From an uncultured Chloroflexales bacterium (GTDB lineage: Bacteria; Chloroflexota; Chloroflexia; Chloroflexales; Chloroflexaceae): 64,000 bases of DNA. The position numbers and the translations under genes are program-made. Positions 8,028 to 16,208 of the stretch are shown here, piece after piece. The stretch is from assembly GCA_937902315.1 (NCBI GenBank), contig CALGUG010000011.1, positions 262,160-326,159 on the forward strand, written 5' to 3'. The stretch's first letter is position 1; each line of letters begins with the position of its first letter. The notes below the pieces were generated by a model that was given only the letters and a program-made list of their open reading frames with translations, searched no databases and had not been told where the DNA came from.

Positions 8028-9755
8028 ATGGCACGCAAAGCACTCACTCTCTTCATCATACTGATCAGTATGATCGCCTTTGTTCAGCCAAGTGCAGCTC
8101 AATCGCAAAGCAGCACCATCACGCTGTTGCACTTTTCTGATTACCACTCGCACGCGCTGCCCTTCTACGCCGAAGGCGAAGCCAACACCGCTGGCATCGC
8201 GCGTGCGATCGCCTACCTCAAGCCCTACGCTGCCGACCCCAACGCGCTGATCTTCAGCGGCGGCGATACCATCAACTTGGGCGCTCCGGTCTGGTCCGAC
8301 AAGTATCGCTGTGTCGAATGGCCTTGGTTTAACGGCATCGTCGATGCTATGGCCTTCGGCAACCACGACGCCGACTATGGCCCCGAAGTGTTCGCCGAGT
8401 GTCAAGCACAGATCGACTATCCGATCCTGGGGGCCAATATTCTCGATGCCGACGGCCAGCCGCTCTTCTTGGTCGATGGCAAAACCTACAAAGTTTTTGA
8501 AATCAACGGCCTGCGCATTGGCGTCTTCGCAGTCGCTGGCGACGACTTCGACAGCTTGGTGAAAGAGGCTCAACGCCCCGTTGCAGGTGCGACCTTCGGC
8601 GATAAGCTCAGCACCGCCCGCGAGATCGTCACAACCCTGCGCGAGCAGGAGCAGGTCAACGCGGTTGTGCTGATCGGCCACAGCCTGTATGAAGAGGACA
8701 TCGCGCTGGCCCAGGCCGTGCCGGGCATTGACCTGATCTTCGGCACCCACAGCCACCGTAAAGAAAACTTTATGCAGATCCCGGGCACCAACACCTACTT
8801 TATCTCGCCCTTCCAATATCTGGGCTATATTAGCAAAGTCGAGCTCAGCTTCAGCGATGGCCGTCTGGTCGGCGCCCAAGGCGAGCTGGTGCGCATGAGC
8901 AACAACCTGCCCGAAGATCCCGAGATCGTTCAGCGAGTCGCCCAGTTGCAGGCCGAGCTTGAGGCCGATCCTCAATACGCCGAGCTCTTCCAATCGATCG
9001 GATCGAGCGCGGTTGAGCTATCGACCGAAGGCTCCTTCACGGGCGAGTCGGTGCTGGGTAACTTCATTATGGACATCGCACGCGATGCGACCGCGGCCCA
9101 CTTGGCGCTGGCGACCTCCAGCACCTTCCGCGCTTCGATCGCGCCCGGCGAGATCCTCGAAGCCGATCTGCGCACCGCTCTGCCTTACTCCAACGAGCTG
9201 CTGGTCTTTGAGATGCAGGGCGCGGTGCTGCAAGAGCTGCTCGACTATAGCGTCTCGCGCAGCAGCTCCGACTTCTTCAGTCAAGTGTCGGGCGTGCGCT
9301 TCGAGACCGACAACGGCAATGCCAAAGCCATTCAAGTGCTGAACGATCCCAACAACCCCAGCGCTGGCTACAGTGCGCTCGATCCGCAGGCGGTCTACCG
9401 CGTGGCGACCATCGACTTCCAAGGTCTGGTCGCGGGCGGCTACAAAGAGATCTTCGCCAAGGCCAACGGCTACAGCAAGACCGGCATTATGCTGCGCGAC
9501 ATGCTACGCGACTACATTGTCGCCCATAGCCCGGTCAGCGCCAGCCTCGATGGACGCATCAGTCCGGCCCGCGCCGAAGCTATCAACCAACCCGAGTTGG
9601 ATCCGGTACAAGTTCCTGTCGAGCCAACCGCTCCCATTCCTAGCCAGCTGCCCAACACCAGCAGCGGCGCTAGCCTACCGCTAGCCTGGCTCATGCCGCT
9701 GGGCTTGTTCTTGCTTGTGCTCGGCTTCGGTCTGGCTCGCAGCCACAAGCGCTAA
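8028..9755 (+). CDS. Secreted 5'-nucleotidase/2',3'-cyclic phosphodiesterase family protein with C-terminal anchor
   Basis: This 575-aa protein has an N-terminal signal peptide (hydrophobic to about residue 24, SAAQ). A calcineurin-like metallophosphatase domain follows, with LLHFSDYHSH (D38, H40), SGGDTIN, GNHDADYG and GTHSH, and then a 5'-nucleotidase C-terminal domain. It should hydrolyse extracytoplasmic nucleotides to release phosphate and nucleosides. The C-terminus has a Pro-rich spacer, LPNTS at 541-545, a hydrophobic helix and a basic tail (RSHKR). This resembles a sortase sorting signal in which the usual Gly is Ser, so it could be wall-sorted or simply membrane-anchored. Confidence 0.87.
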   Translation: MARKALTLFIILISMIAFVQPSAAQSQSSTITLLHFSDYHSHALPFYAEGEANTAGIARAIAYLKPYAADPNALIFSGGDTINLGAPVWSDKYRCVEWPWFNGIVDAMAFGNHDADYGPEVFAECQAQIDYPILGANILDADGQPLFLVDGKTYKVFEINGLRIGVFAVAGDDFDSLVKEAQRPVAGATFGDKLSTAREIVTTLREQEQVNAVVLIGHSLYEEDIALAQAVPGIDLIFGTHSHRKENFMQIPGTNTYFISPFQYLGYISKVELSFSDGRLVGAQGELVRMSNNLPEDPEIVQRVAQLQAELEADPQYAELFQSIGSSAVELSTEGSFTGESVLGNFIMDIARDATAAHLALATSSTFRASIAPGEILEADLRTALPYSNELLVFEMQGAVLQELLDYSVSRSSSDFFSQVSGVRFETDNGNAKAIQVLNDPNNPSAGYSALDPQAVYRVATIDFQGLVAGGYKEIFAKANGYSKTGIMLRDMLRDYIVAHSPVSASLDGRISPARAEAINQPELDPVQVPVEPTAPIPSQLPNTSSGASLPLAWLMPLGLFLLVLGFGLARSHKR

Positions 9756-9770
9756 AGCGACGCAAAGCCG

Positions 9771-9808
9771 AGAGCGATTTCGCGCACTAGCGCGCGAAAT
9801 CGCTCTCG
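9771..9808. terminator. 16-bp perfect hairpin after the nucleotidase gene
   Basis: The stem gagagcgatttcgcgc pairs perfectly with 9793-9808 across a 6-nt loop, 16 nt after the stop. An A-run, not a T-run, follows on the + strand, so Rho-independent termination there is uncertain. Confidence 0.55.
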
Positions 9809-9859
9809 AAAAAAGACTGGCCTATTCCGCTCCGCCGCAGGCGACAGATCGCCCGAATG

Positions 9860-10092
9860 TTTGGAAAGGATGTTGATAGCCGAAGGCGGACGCGCTAGAA
9901 GCCGAATGTGAGGATAGGATTTCTCCGCCTGAAGAGTGCAGCCATCATAACAAATCCGGTTGACTACTTTCTTTTTGGCCTTCGGCAGAGTGGAACGTGA
10001 CTCTTTTTGTTGTGTGAAATGTCACACAACTCTTTCCGCGACTCCTCGTCTTCTGCGCTGTAAGAGCATAAGTCTTTAAATGGATTTGGTAT
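9860..10092. repeat. Type-B element followed by a type-A element
   Basis: The type-B core (tagccgaaggcggacgcg) lies at about 9877-9894. The type-A element runs from acaaatccggtt (9949) to aatggatttggtat (10092) and encloses the common motif ggccttcggcagagtgg and a small hairpin (gttgtgtga / tcacacaac, about 10010-10031). The same composite occurs in other gaps. Confidence 0.75.
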
Positions 10093-10119
10093 CAAGCGGA
10101 TGCGGCTTCACAAAGCAGA

Positions 10120-10151
10120 GAGCACGTGCAAACACAACGCTGCACGTGCTC
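10120..10151 (-). terminator. Terminator-like hairpin after rmuC
   Basis: An 11-bp perfect stem (gagcacgtgca / tgcacgtgctc) lies about 30 nt past the rmuC stop on the minus strand and is followed by tctgcttt. Confidence 0.55.
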
Positions 10152-10181
10152 TTCATTTTGGAAGGCTGCGATGGCTCTGAG

Positions 10182-11556
10182 TTAGCTCGTTAGGGCCGGC
10201 ATAGCTTCACCATCGGCCAGTGAAGCATCATTGGTCTCAAGCGCATTCGGCTCTTGGTCTGGCTGCGCCGCTAGGCTTTCGACAAGCTCCTGCTTGGTGA
10301 ATGGGCGGATCGTGGCCTCGATAAGCTCTGGCTCGGTCAGTTCCTTATCGCTGATCTTAAGCGCGCACATCTTGGAAGCGCTGGGCAGGAAGCGCGTCTC
10401 GATGCTGCCGATCAGCTTGTTGTAGGTCAACACACTGGTATTGAGGTTTTTGCCCAAAGTTGCGATATGCTCGACCAAGCTGCTGAGCGCTTTGTAGAGC
10501 TTTTCGCCCTCAAGCTTGATCTTGTGGGCATCTTCTGAGAGGCGCGCCTCGCGCCAGCCCAGCGCAACCGCTTTCAATAGGCCGATCAGGCTGGAGGGTG
10601 TAGCCAGAATCACGCCCTTGTTGAAGGCGTGCTCCAACAAGCCCTTATCGTGCTCGAGCGCGGCGTTTAAGAAGACCTCGCCCGGAATGAAGAGCACCAC
10701 AAAATCATAGGCGCCATTGATCTGGGCTTGATAATTGCGTTTGCCCATCTCATCGATATGCTTGCGAATCTGTTTGGCGTGCTGCTCCATCTGGGCCTTG
10801 CGCTCTTCGTCGTTCTGCGCTTCGATGGCGGCCAGATAGGCTTCGAGCGGCACTTTCGAGTCGATCACAACGGTGCGCTGGTTGGGCAGGCGAATCAGCA
10901 TATCGGGCCGTTGCAGAGCGCCTTCTTCGTTGCGCATGCTCACCTGCGTAGAGAAATCGCAGTGTTCCGACATGCCCGCCAATTTAACGACCTGTTCCAA
11001 CTGAAACTCGCCCCAGCGTCCGCGCACTTGAGGCTGGCGCAAGGCCTTGACCAAGTTAGCGGTCTCGCTCTGCAAGCGCTGCTGATCTTCGGTCATGCGG
11101 CGCAGTTGCTCTTCGATCGTGCCAAAGGCGTGTTGGCGCAACTGCTCAAGCTGCTGAACTTGCTCGGCTTGGCGATCGAGGCTGCTGCGCAAGGGTTCAA
11201 CCAGCGCGCTGAGATCGTGCTTGACATGCTCTTGCTGGCGCTCGATACGCTCTTGAGCCAACTGTAAAAACTGCTCGCTGCTCTTCTGCAAAATCTCGCT
11301 GCTCAGGTGCGCAAAGGCGTCTTTCATACGCTGCTCGTTAGCCTCTAGCTCTTGCAGCCGAGCCGCATGGCTTTGGCGCTCGCTCTCAAGGGTCGTCTCG
11401 GCCCGTACCGCTCGTTCTTGAGCTTGGGCTAAACTTTGACGCTCAGTCTTTAGTTTTCGGGAATAAACAAACCAAACGATTCCCGCAGCAAGTAATGCCC
11501 CAGCAAAAAAAGCTTACTATTCCAACTCCTACTCCAACCCAAATGATTTCACTCAT
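10182..11556 (-). CDS. rmuC: RmuC-family protein, interrupted by a 1-nt homopolymer frameshift
   Basis: RmuC proteins are membrane-tethered coiled-coil proteins with a PD-(D/E)XK-like nuclease domain that limit recombination between inverted repeats. The intact frame (10182-11327, 381 aa) holds the end of the coiled coil and the whole conserved domain (RGRWGEFQLEQV, RPDMLIRLPNQRTVVIDSKVPLEAY, FIPGEVFL, ATPSSLIGLLKAVALGW). The true start is the ATG at 11556 (MSEIIWVGVG...), which encodes the N-terminal TM helix. The frame breaks at a run of seven A's at 11505-11511. With six A's it reads continuously through VSFFAGALLAAGIVWF into the coiled coil and gives about 457 aa, the usual RmuC length. 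Confidence 0.85.
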
Positions 11557-12017
11557 ATACCTACCTCGTTACCATTGAACGCAACGACATTGTTAGTTGC
11601 TTCGACAGTTGTTTTCTTTTCCGATAACGATGTTCCTAGTATACAAGAGTTCAAGGGCACAAATATGCCCTTCTGCACAGAAAAAATCACCTTTTTTGAG
11701 TCAATCGGCTAAAAAAGTGGGAGATTGGCAGGGCGAAACAGCGCTGATCGATACAAGATCTGCTCGCTATCTATCTGGTCACATCTCGTTAGCGGAGAGG
11801 GCTTCTAGTCTCCATTCGGCCGCTAGCGCGTCCGCCTTCGGCTACAAAAGCGTTCTCCAGTACAAGGCAGGGCAATCGCCGCCCAAGCGTTGCGCGCACT
11901 GAGCAGCTTCAATGGCGGCCCTCGCAGCCTCAATGCCCGCAACGAACACAATGAACCATCGCGGAAACACAAGGCAAGCACAAAGCGATCAGATGGATTC
12001 GCTATAACAAAGGGATT
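11557..12017. other. Intergenic gap with one type-B repeat
   Basis: The only recognisable content is an inverted type-B copy (gcggagag... cgcgtccgccttcggcta, about 11803-11845). An open frame across it is largely repeat-derived and has no ribosome site. I see nothing else. Confidence 0.6.
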
Positions 12018-12818
12018 TTAGTATGAGACAGAGTGCATGGGCTGAATAAAATCGCTCAGCATGCGCAGCATCACTCGCGAACACACTTGATAGCCTTGAC
12101 CAGAAACGCGCATAAAGCTGGCGTTGGGAATGGCTTCGCCCAACTGGTGAGCCACCGCTTGCAAGCTGGGCGCGCTCTTTTCGCCGACCGCCACCAACAC
12201 AGGCAGATCTAGGCGCGCGGCCTGCTCGATGGGCGGCTTCAGCAAGCTCAGCTCGATATCGTAGAGCAGGCTCGGGCTCAGATCGAGCATGGTCTGCCAG
12301 GTCGGCAACATGCGCCGCCAGAGGATCAACGGGTAGGGTGTGCCGCTCCAGCGCAGAAAGTAGCTGAGCGCCTTGGCGCGCTTGCCCGAGCGCAGCAGGA
12401 GCTGAATGGCATGCCGAAGCTGTTCCTTGCGCTCTTGATCGGCCTGATCGTAGGCGTAGGCTGGCTCGTACAGCACCAAATGATCGATCTTGTGGCTAAA
12501 GCGCAGAGCGGCTTCGAGGGCCAACACTGCGCCCGTCGAATGGCCGAATAACGAAGCCCTGCCACCGGCCACATTGATCATAGCTTCGATGTCTTCAAGC
12601 TCGCGCCCGATGGCGTAGGGCGGAAAATTGCCGCTATCGCCCCGCCCGCGGCGGTCGTAGCAGAAGAGCGTAAAGCGGTTGGCGAAGGTTTTGGCAGCAC
12701 AAACAACCGGCCGCGACGTGCGAAAGCTGCCCGCGCCGGTACAATAGATCAAGCTCGAGCCGCTCCCATAGACGTCGTATGCGATCCGCGTGCCGTCCTT
12801 CGATTGAACGCTCATCAT
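12018..12818 (-). CDS. Alpha/beta-hydrolase-fold protein, catalytic triad apparently incomplete
   Basis: This 266-aa protein has the alpha/beta-hydrolase layout: an oxyanion region near 24-32, CYDRRGRGDSG (53-63), the nucleophile elbow GHSTG (S94), and late strands LPVLVAVGEK and SFMRVSGQGYQV. The nucleophile Ser is present. The position usually held by the acidic residue (D after G-x-x) reads S215, and the usual GxGH histidine reads Y243. It may be inactive, use other residues, or be misaligned by eye. ATGs at 12818 and 12815 are both possible. It stands alone between repeat-filled gaps on the minus strand. Confidence 0.75.
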   Translation of the reverse strand: MMSVQSKDGTRIAYDVYGSGSSLIYCTGAGSFRTSRPVVCAAKTFANRFTLFCYDRRGRGDSGNFPPYAIGRELEDIEAMINVAGGRASLFGHSTGAVLALEAALRFSHKIDHLVLYEPAYAYDQADQERKEQLRHAIQLLLRSGKRAKALSYFLRWSGTPYPLILWRRMLPTWQTMLDLSPSLLYDIELSLLKPPIEQAARLDLPVLVAVGEKSAPSLQAVAHQLGEAIPNASFMRVSGQGYQVCSRVMLRMLSDFIQPMHSVSY

Positions 12819-13121
12819 AAGCCAACCCCGCCTGTTGATGCTCTACAGTTGAGCAAGCCAGCATCAGCGCTAAGCCGAAGCCAAGATTACAGCCGTATCG
12901 TCGCAGCAAGCCTGCGCTGCGCCAGCTCCTTGCACGGGCTGTTCTTATTTCTGGGGCAAAGGTGGTGCGAGAAAGGCGAAATAAGTGTACAGCGCTCGAG
13001 TCTGATATGGTTCTTTTTTTGCATGCTCAAACGTAGAAATCGAGTGAATTTGGGGGATCGGCTGAGCGATTCGAGCTAAACTGCGAAATCTCTCAGTCAG
13101 TAGCAGCCTAGCAGCGTAAGA

Positions 13122-13165
13122 CAGCGTTTAACCTGCTAGGCGTGTGCGCCTGGTAGGTCGCAGCG
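13122..13165. repeat. Type-D short repeat, copy 1
   Basis: The core aacctgctaggcg...gcctggtaggtcgcagcg is an imperfect inverted repeat. It recurs in opposite orientation at about 15934-15976 (gcgacctgccaggc...gcctagcaggtcaaacgct). Confidence 0.55.
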
Positions 13166-13190
13166 ATTCCAGCGCTTACAAGCTTCGTTA

Positions 13191-13450
13191 TACCAGATCC
13201 GTTTAAAGAGCTGCATTCTCTTCGCTTAGAAAAACGAAAAGCCGGGAAAAGGAAAGAGTCACGTTCCGCTCTGCCGAAGGCCAAAGAGAAAGTAAGCTAG
13301 CAGATTTGGTATTACTTGCCGAAGCTAGAGCGAGCGATCGTGCCCTGAGCCTGTCGAAGGGCACGATCGCTCGCTTGGGTGGGGCCGTTTGGTAGCCGAA
13401 GGCGGACGCGCTAGAAGCCGAATGGGAGGTTGAGAGCTCTCCGCCAGAAG
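13191..13450. repeat. Type-A element, 18-bp perfect palindrome and type-B element in series
   Basis: The type-A copy runs 13191-13312 (taccagatccg...cagatttggta). A perfect 18-bp hairpin follows at 13329-13375, whose loop contains the gagcctgtcga motif. The type-B core is at about 13392-13410. The three are packed between the hydrolase and CHAT/NodB genes. No gene is supported in 12819-13476. Confidence 0.75.
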
Positions 13451-13476
13451 AGCGAACAGAGCAGACAGATACGCTC

Positions 13477-15615
13477 TCACTTGAGGATCTGGCTCAAGGG
13501 CACAGCTTGAAAGCCGAGCGCCTCTAAACGGTCGAGCCAGACGGGCAAGCCCTCGATGGTGGAAGCGCGCTGATGCATCAAGAGGATACCCCCATAGCCG
13601 CTTTGGGGATTGGCTTCAACACGCTCGATCCAATAGGGAATAGCGGCGTCGTCGGCGCTCCAATGGTAAGAGATATAACCCTCTTCGGCCAAGATTTGTA
13701 GCACTTGAGGGTTCTTATCGCCGTAGGGGAAGCGGAAAAACGGCTTGGGATCGACGCCCGTGGTCTCGATAATGATCTGCTCAGTCAGCTTAATCTCAGA
13801 GCGCGCGCCGTCGAGGCCGATCTGGGTGAAGTGGGGGTTCGTCAAAGAGTGATTGGCCAGCTCGTGGCCTTCGCTCACCAAAAAGCGCGCCTCCTCGGGG
13901 TAGCGCTTGACCCAATCGCCCGTTACAAAGAAGGTCGCATGCACCCCACGCTCGCGCAGCAGATCGCAGATCTGATAAAGCATGTCGTCGTTGATCTCGA
14001 CATCGAAGGTCAGCGCGACCAACGGCAGGTCTTGGCGCCCAATGTCCACATCGAGGCCCGGGTGACCTTGGGGCGCATCGCCATAGACGGGGATCACCAA
14101 GCCGCGCCCGGGAATCAGCAGACTATCAGCTTCCAAACGGTTGATCTGAGCGATCGCCGCTGGCTCGCTAGCGAATTTGGCCGCGATCGATTCCAAGCTG
14201 TCGTTCGGCTCTACCAGATAGGTCAGCCAGCGTTGCGGCTGCTTGATAAGGGCCGGAATGGCGGTCGCCTGCGGGGTTGGGGTCGCCAGCAGAGCCGGAT
14301 CAATGGTCGGGGTTGGATCTGGCCCAAAGAAGCCAAACATACGAAAGCCGCCAGACTCGGCCTCTTGGGCTTGAGCGCTCTGCGTGGGCTGCGCTTGGCT
14401 TGGATCGCGCAGCATCAAGAGGCTTAGCAACAGCAGCAGCGCCACCGCCGAGATCAAGCCAGCGAAGAGCAGCGGGTTGCGTCGCATACGGATCTGGCGC
14501 TTGAGGCCAGCAGCGTGTATCGCGCCACTAGGCTGGAACAGAATCGGCAAACCCCAGACCGTGCGATCGTGCAACTGGGCCAACGCCTGTCGTCCCAAAA
14601 TCATAGCCTCATAGAGCGAGATGCCCTCGCTCTGCGCGCGGTAGAAGGCTTGGGCGAAACGGGCTGATTCGTGCGGGCTGAGCGGACTATGAAAAGCGAC
14701 CACGCCGCGCAGCTTGTGCTGTGCCAGCCCTTGAGCGAAGCGGCTATTGGCCGCCGCCAGCTTACCCGCCGCGCGCCAACTGCCGTCGAGCAGCACCGTC
14801 GGAGCTTGACCGCCCAAAAGCGCCGCAAACTCGGCCACGCTATAGGCTTTGTCGAGAAAGAGCTGCGGCAGATCGCGGCCCGCAAATTCGGCCCGCGCCA
14901 AAACATGGATCAGGTCGGGGCGATACTTTGCCACCACCCGCGCGATCTCGCGCCCCGAAGGGGCAACCAGCGCGCGATACTGAAGCGCCTGCGTATCGAC
15001 TAGATCGTTGAGAATGCCCTGCAAGGCAATGAAGACCGCATCGTGTTCGTCGGGTGTCAGCAGCAAGACCCGCAATGGGCCAGCATCGCGAATCATTGCC
15101 CACGGATTGGCCAAGCCAAAGCCTTCGCGAGCGCTGCGCTGCTCGATCTGGCGCACAAAGCCATAGTCCTCCAACAAGGCGGGCGACCATGTGTGACGGC
15201 CCTTGATGGTTAGCCATTCCCAAGGCAGGCTGGCAAGTTCGGGCGCATCGATCTGAAAGGAGATCGCGAGCGCAAGCTCATGCTGGCGGGCGTGCTCGAT
15301 GCTTTCGAGCAGATAGCTACGCACCGGCTCGACAAAAATCTGACGAGCCAGATAGACCCCCATCTGGTCTTCGTCGCCGCCTTCATGCTGCGATTGCGGT
15401 TCGAGCAGAGCCGCGCCGCGCTGTATCAAACGTTCGGGAAGAGTAAGTGCGATCTCGGCTTGGGCCAGTTGATAGTGACGTGTGGCAGTTACGCGGTTGA
15501 GCAAGCGCACCTGAAGCGGGTAGTGCCCATCGGCATGTCGTCGGCCGATCTGAAGCAAAAAAACCAACAAACCAGACGAACGTTGTGGTTGGTTCGCATC
15601 GATTGCCATATACAA
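13477..15615 (-). CDS. Pseudo-CHAT domain/TM/LysM/NodB polysaccharide deacetylase fusion
   Basis: This 712-aa membrane protein has four parts. Residues about 100-365 look like a CHAT (caspase-like) domain (ASLPWEWLTI, LIHVLARAEF, TVLLDGSW, GLPILFQ). One TM helix spans 380-402. A Pro/Thr linker and a LysM-like domain follow (about 464-510, YLVEPNDSLESIAAKF). A NodB deacetylase occupies about 530-705 (ALTFDVE, ANHSLTNPH, RFPYGD, YHWSADD, LLMHQ). The CHAT His and Cys positions read LIHVLA (His retained, no HG context) and LLDGS (Cys lost), so protease activity is doubtful. The second metal Asp of NodB motif 1 reads Val. Topology implies a cytoplasmic CHAT and an external glycan domain. It lies next to the GlcNAc/cell-wall operon. 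Domain calls are by eye. Confidence 0.75.
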   Translation of the reverse strand: MYMAIDANQPQRSSGLLVFLLQIGRRHADGHYPLQVRLLNRVTATRHYQLAQAEIALTLPERLIQRGAALLEPQSQHEGGDEDQMGVYLARQIFVEPVRSYLLESIEHARQHELALAISFQIDAPELASLPWEWLTIKGRHTWSPALLEDYGFVRQIEQRSAREGFGLANPWAMIRDAGPLRVLLLTPDEHDAVFIALQGILNDLVDTQALQYRALVAPSGREIARVVAKYRPDLIHVLARAEFAGRDLPQLFLDKAYSVAEFAALLGGQAPTVLLDGSWRAAGKLAAANSRFAQGLAQHKLRGVVAFHSPLSPHESARFAQAFYRAQSEGISLYEAMILGRQALAQLHDRTVWGLPILFQPSGAIHAAGLKRQIRMRRNPLLFAGLISAVALLLLLSLLMLRDPSQAQPTQSAQAQEAESGGFRMFGFFGPDPTPTIDPALLATPTPQATAIPALIKQPQRWLTYLVEPNDSLESIAAKFASEPAAIAQINRLEADSLLIPGRGLVIPVYGDAPQGHPGLDVDIGRQDLPLVALTFDVEINDDMLYQICDLLRERGVHATFFVTGDWVKRYPEEARFLVSEGHELANHSLTNPHFTQIGLDGARSEIKLTEQIIIETTGVDPKPFFRFPYGDKNPQVLQILAEEGYISYHWSADDAAIPYWIERVEANPQSGYGGILLMHQRASTIEGLPVWLDRLEALGFQAVPLSQILK

Positions 15616-15835
15616 CGGCCCTTCAATCGAACAGTTATGAGAAGAACAAAGTTACTTCCAACCATAGTACCATATCGTTCAAGCTTCTATAAAGGCCGAT
15701 TCTCCTAAAAGCGCCGAAATGCGCTCTTCCCGCTCAGACTAACGCCCTTCCATCAGCCGATTCGCCCCATTTTGCCCGCCCTAGAGCTGAATCGCTGCGC
15801 TATTCTACCGTCTACCGCCCTCGTACAGTCCATTA

Positions 15836-16180
15836 TTTGGCGGAGAGGCGGCTAGTTCCCATTCGGCTTCTAACGCGTCCGCCTTCGGCTATCAACATTC
15901 TTTCCAAACATTCGGCAAGCGCCTCGCAGCTTGCGCTGCGACCTGCCAGGCACTCGCGCCTAGCAGGTCAAACGCTCTCCTTCGCCATCAAACAACATTG
16001 GACAAATTCCACTCTGCCCAAGGCCAAAAAAATGCGAAAGCGCTAGCTAATGTTCCAACTTGAAGATGTGACCTCTCACAACACGCAGAAACACAAAACT
16101 GGGAAAAAGTTCCACTCTGCCCAAGGTCAAAAAAAGCTGCTAGCTAACGTTTGCCCTTCGACAAGCTCAGGGAACCTTAG
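15836..16180. repeat. Repeat-dense gap: inverted type-B, type-D copy 2, type-A fragments
   Basis: Inverted type-B (ggcggagagg ... cgcgtccgccttcggcta, about 15838-15891) is followed by the second type-D copy (15934-15976). Two partial type-A pieces come next (ttccactctgcccaaggcc at about 16007 and 16107). The motif cccttcgacaagctcaggg at about 16151-16169 is related to the loop of the palindrome at 13329. No gene is supported here. Confidence 0.65.
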
Positions 16181-16208
16181 CTAGCGCCTGCCACAACCTT
16201 AACAAGAG

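Noticed and set aside
7995..8993. 332-codon minus-strand frame opposite the 5'-nucleotidase gene
   Set aside because: Shadow of a well-supported gene with signal peptide and metallophosphatase motifs.
11597..11902. 101-codon frame upstream of rmuC
   Set aside because: Overlaps a family-B element and has no family-like sequence.
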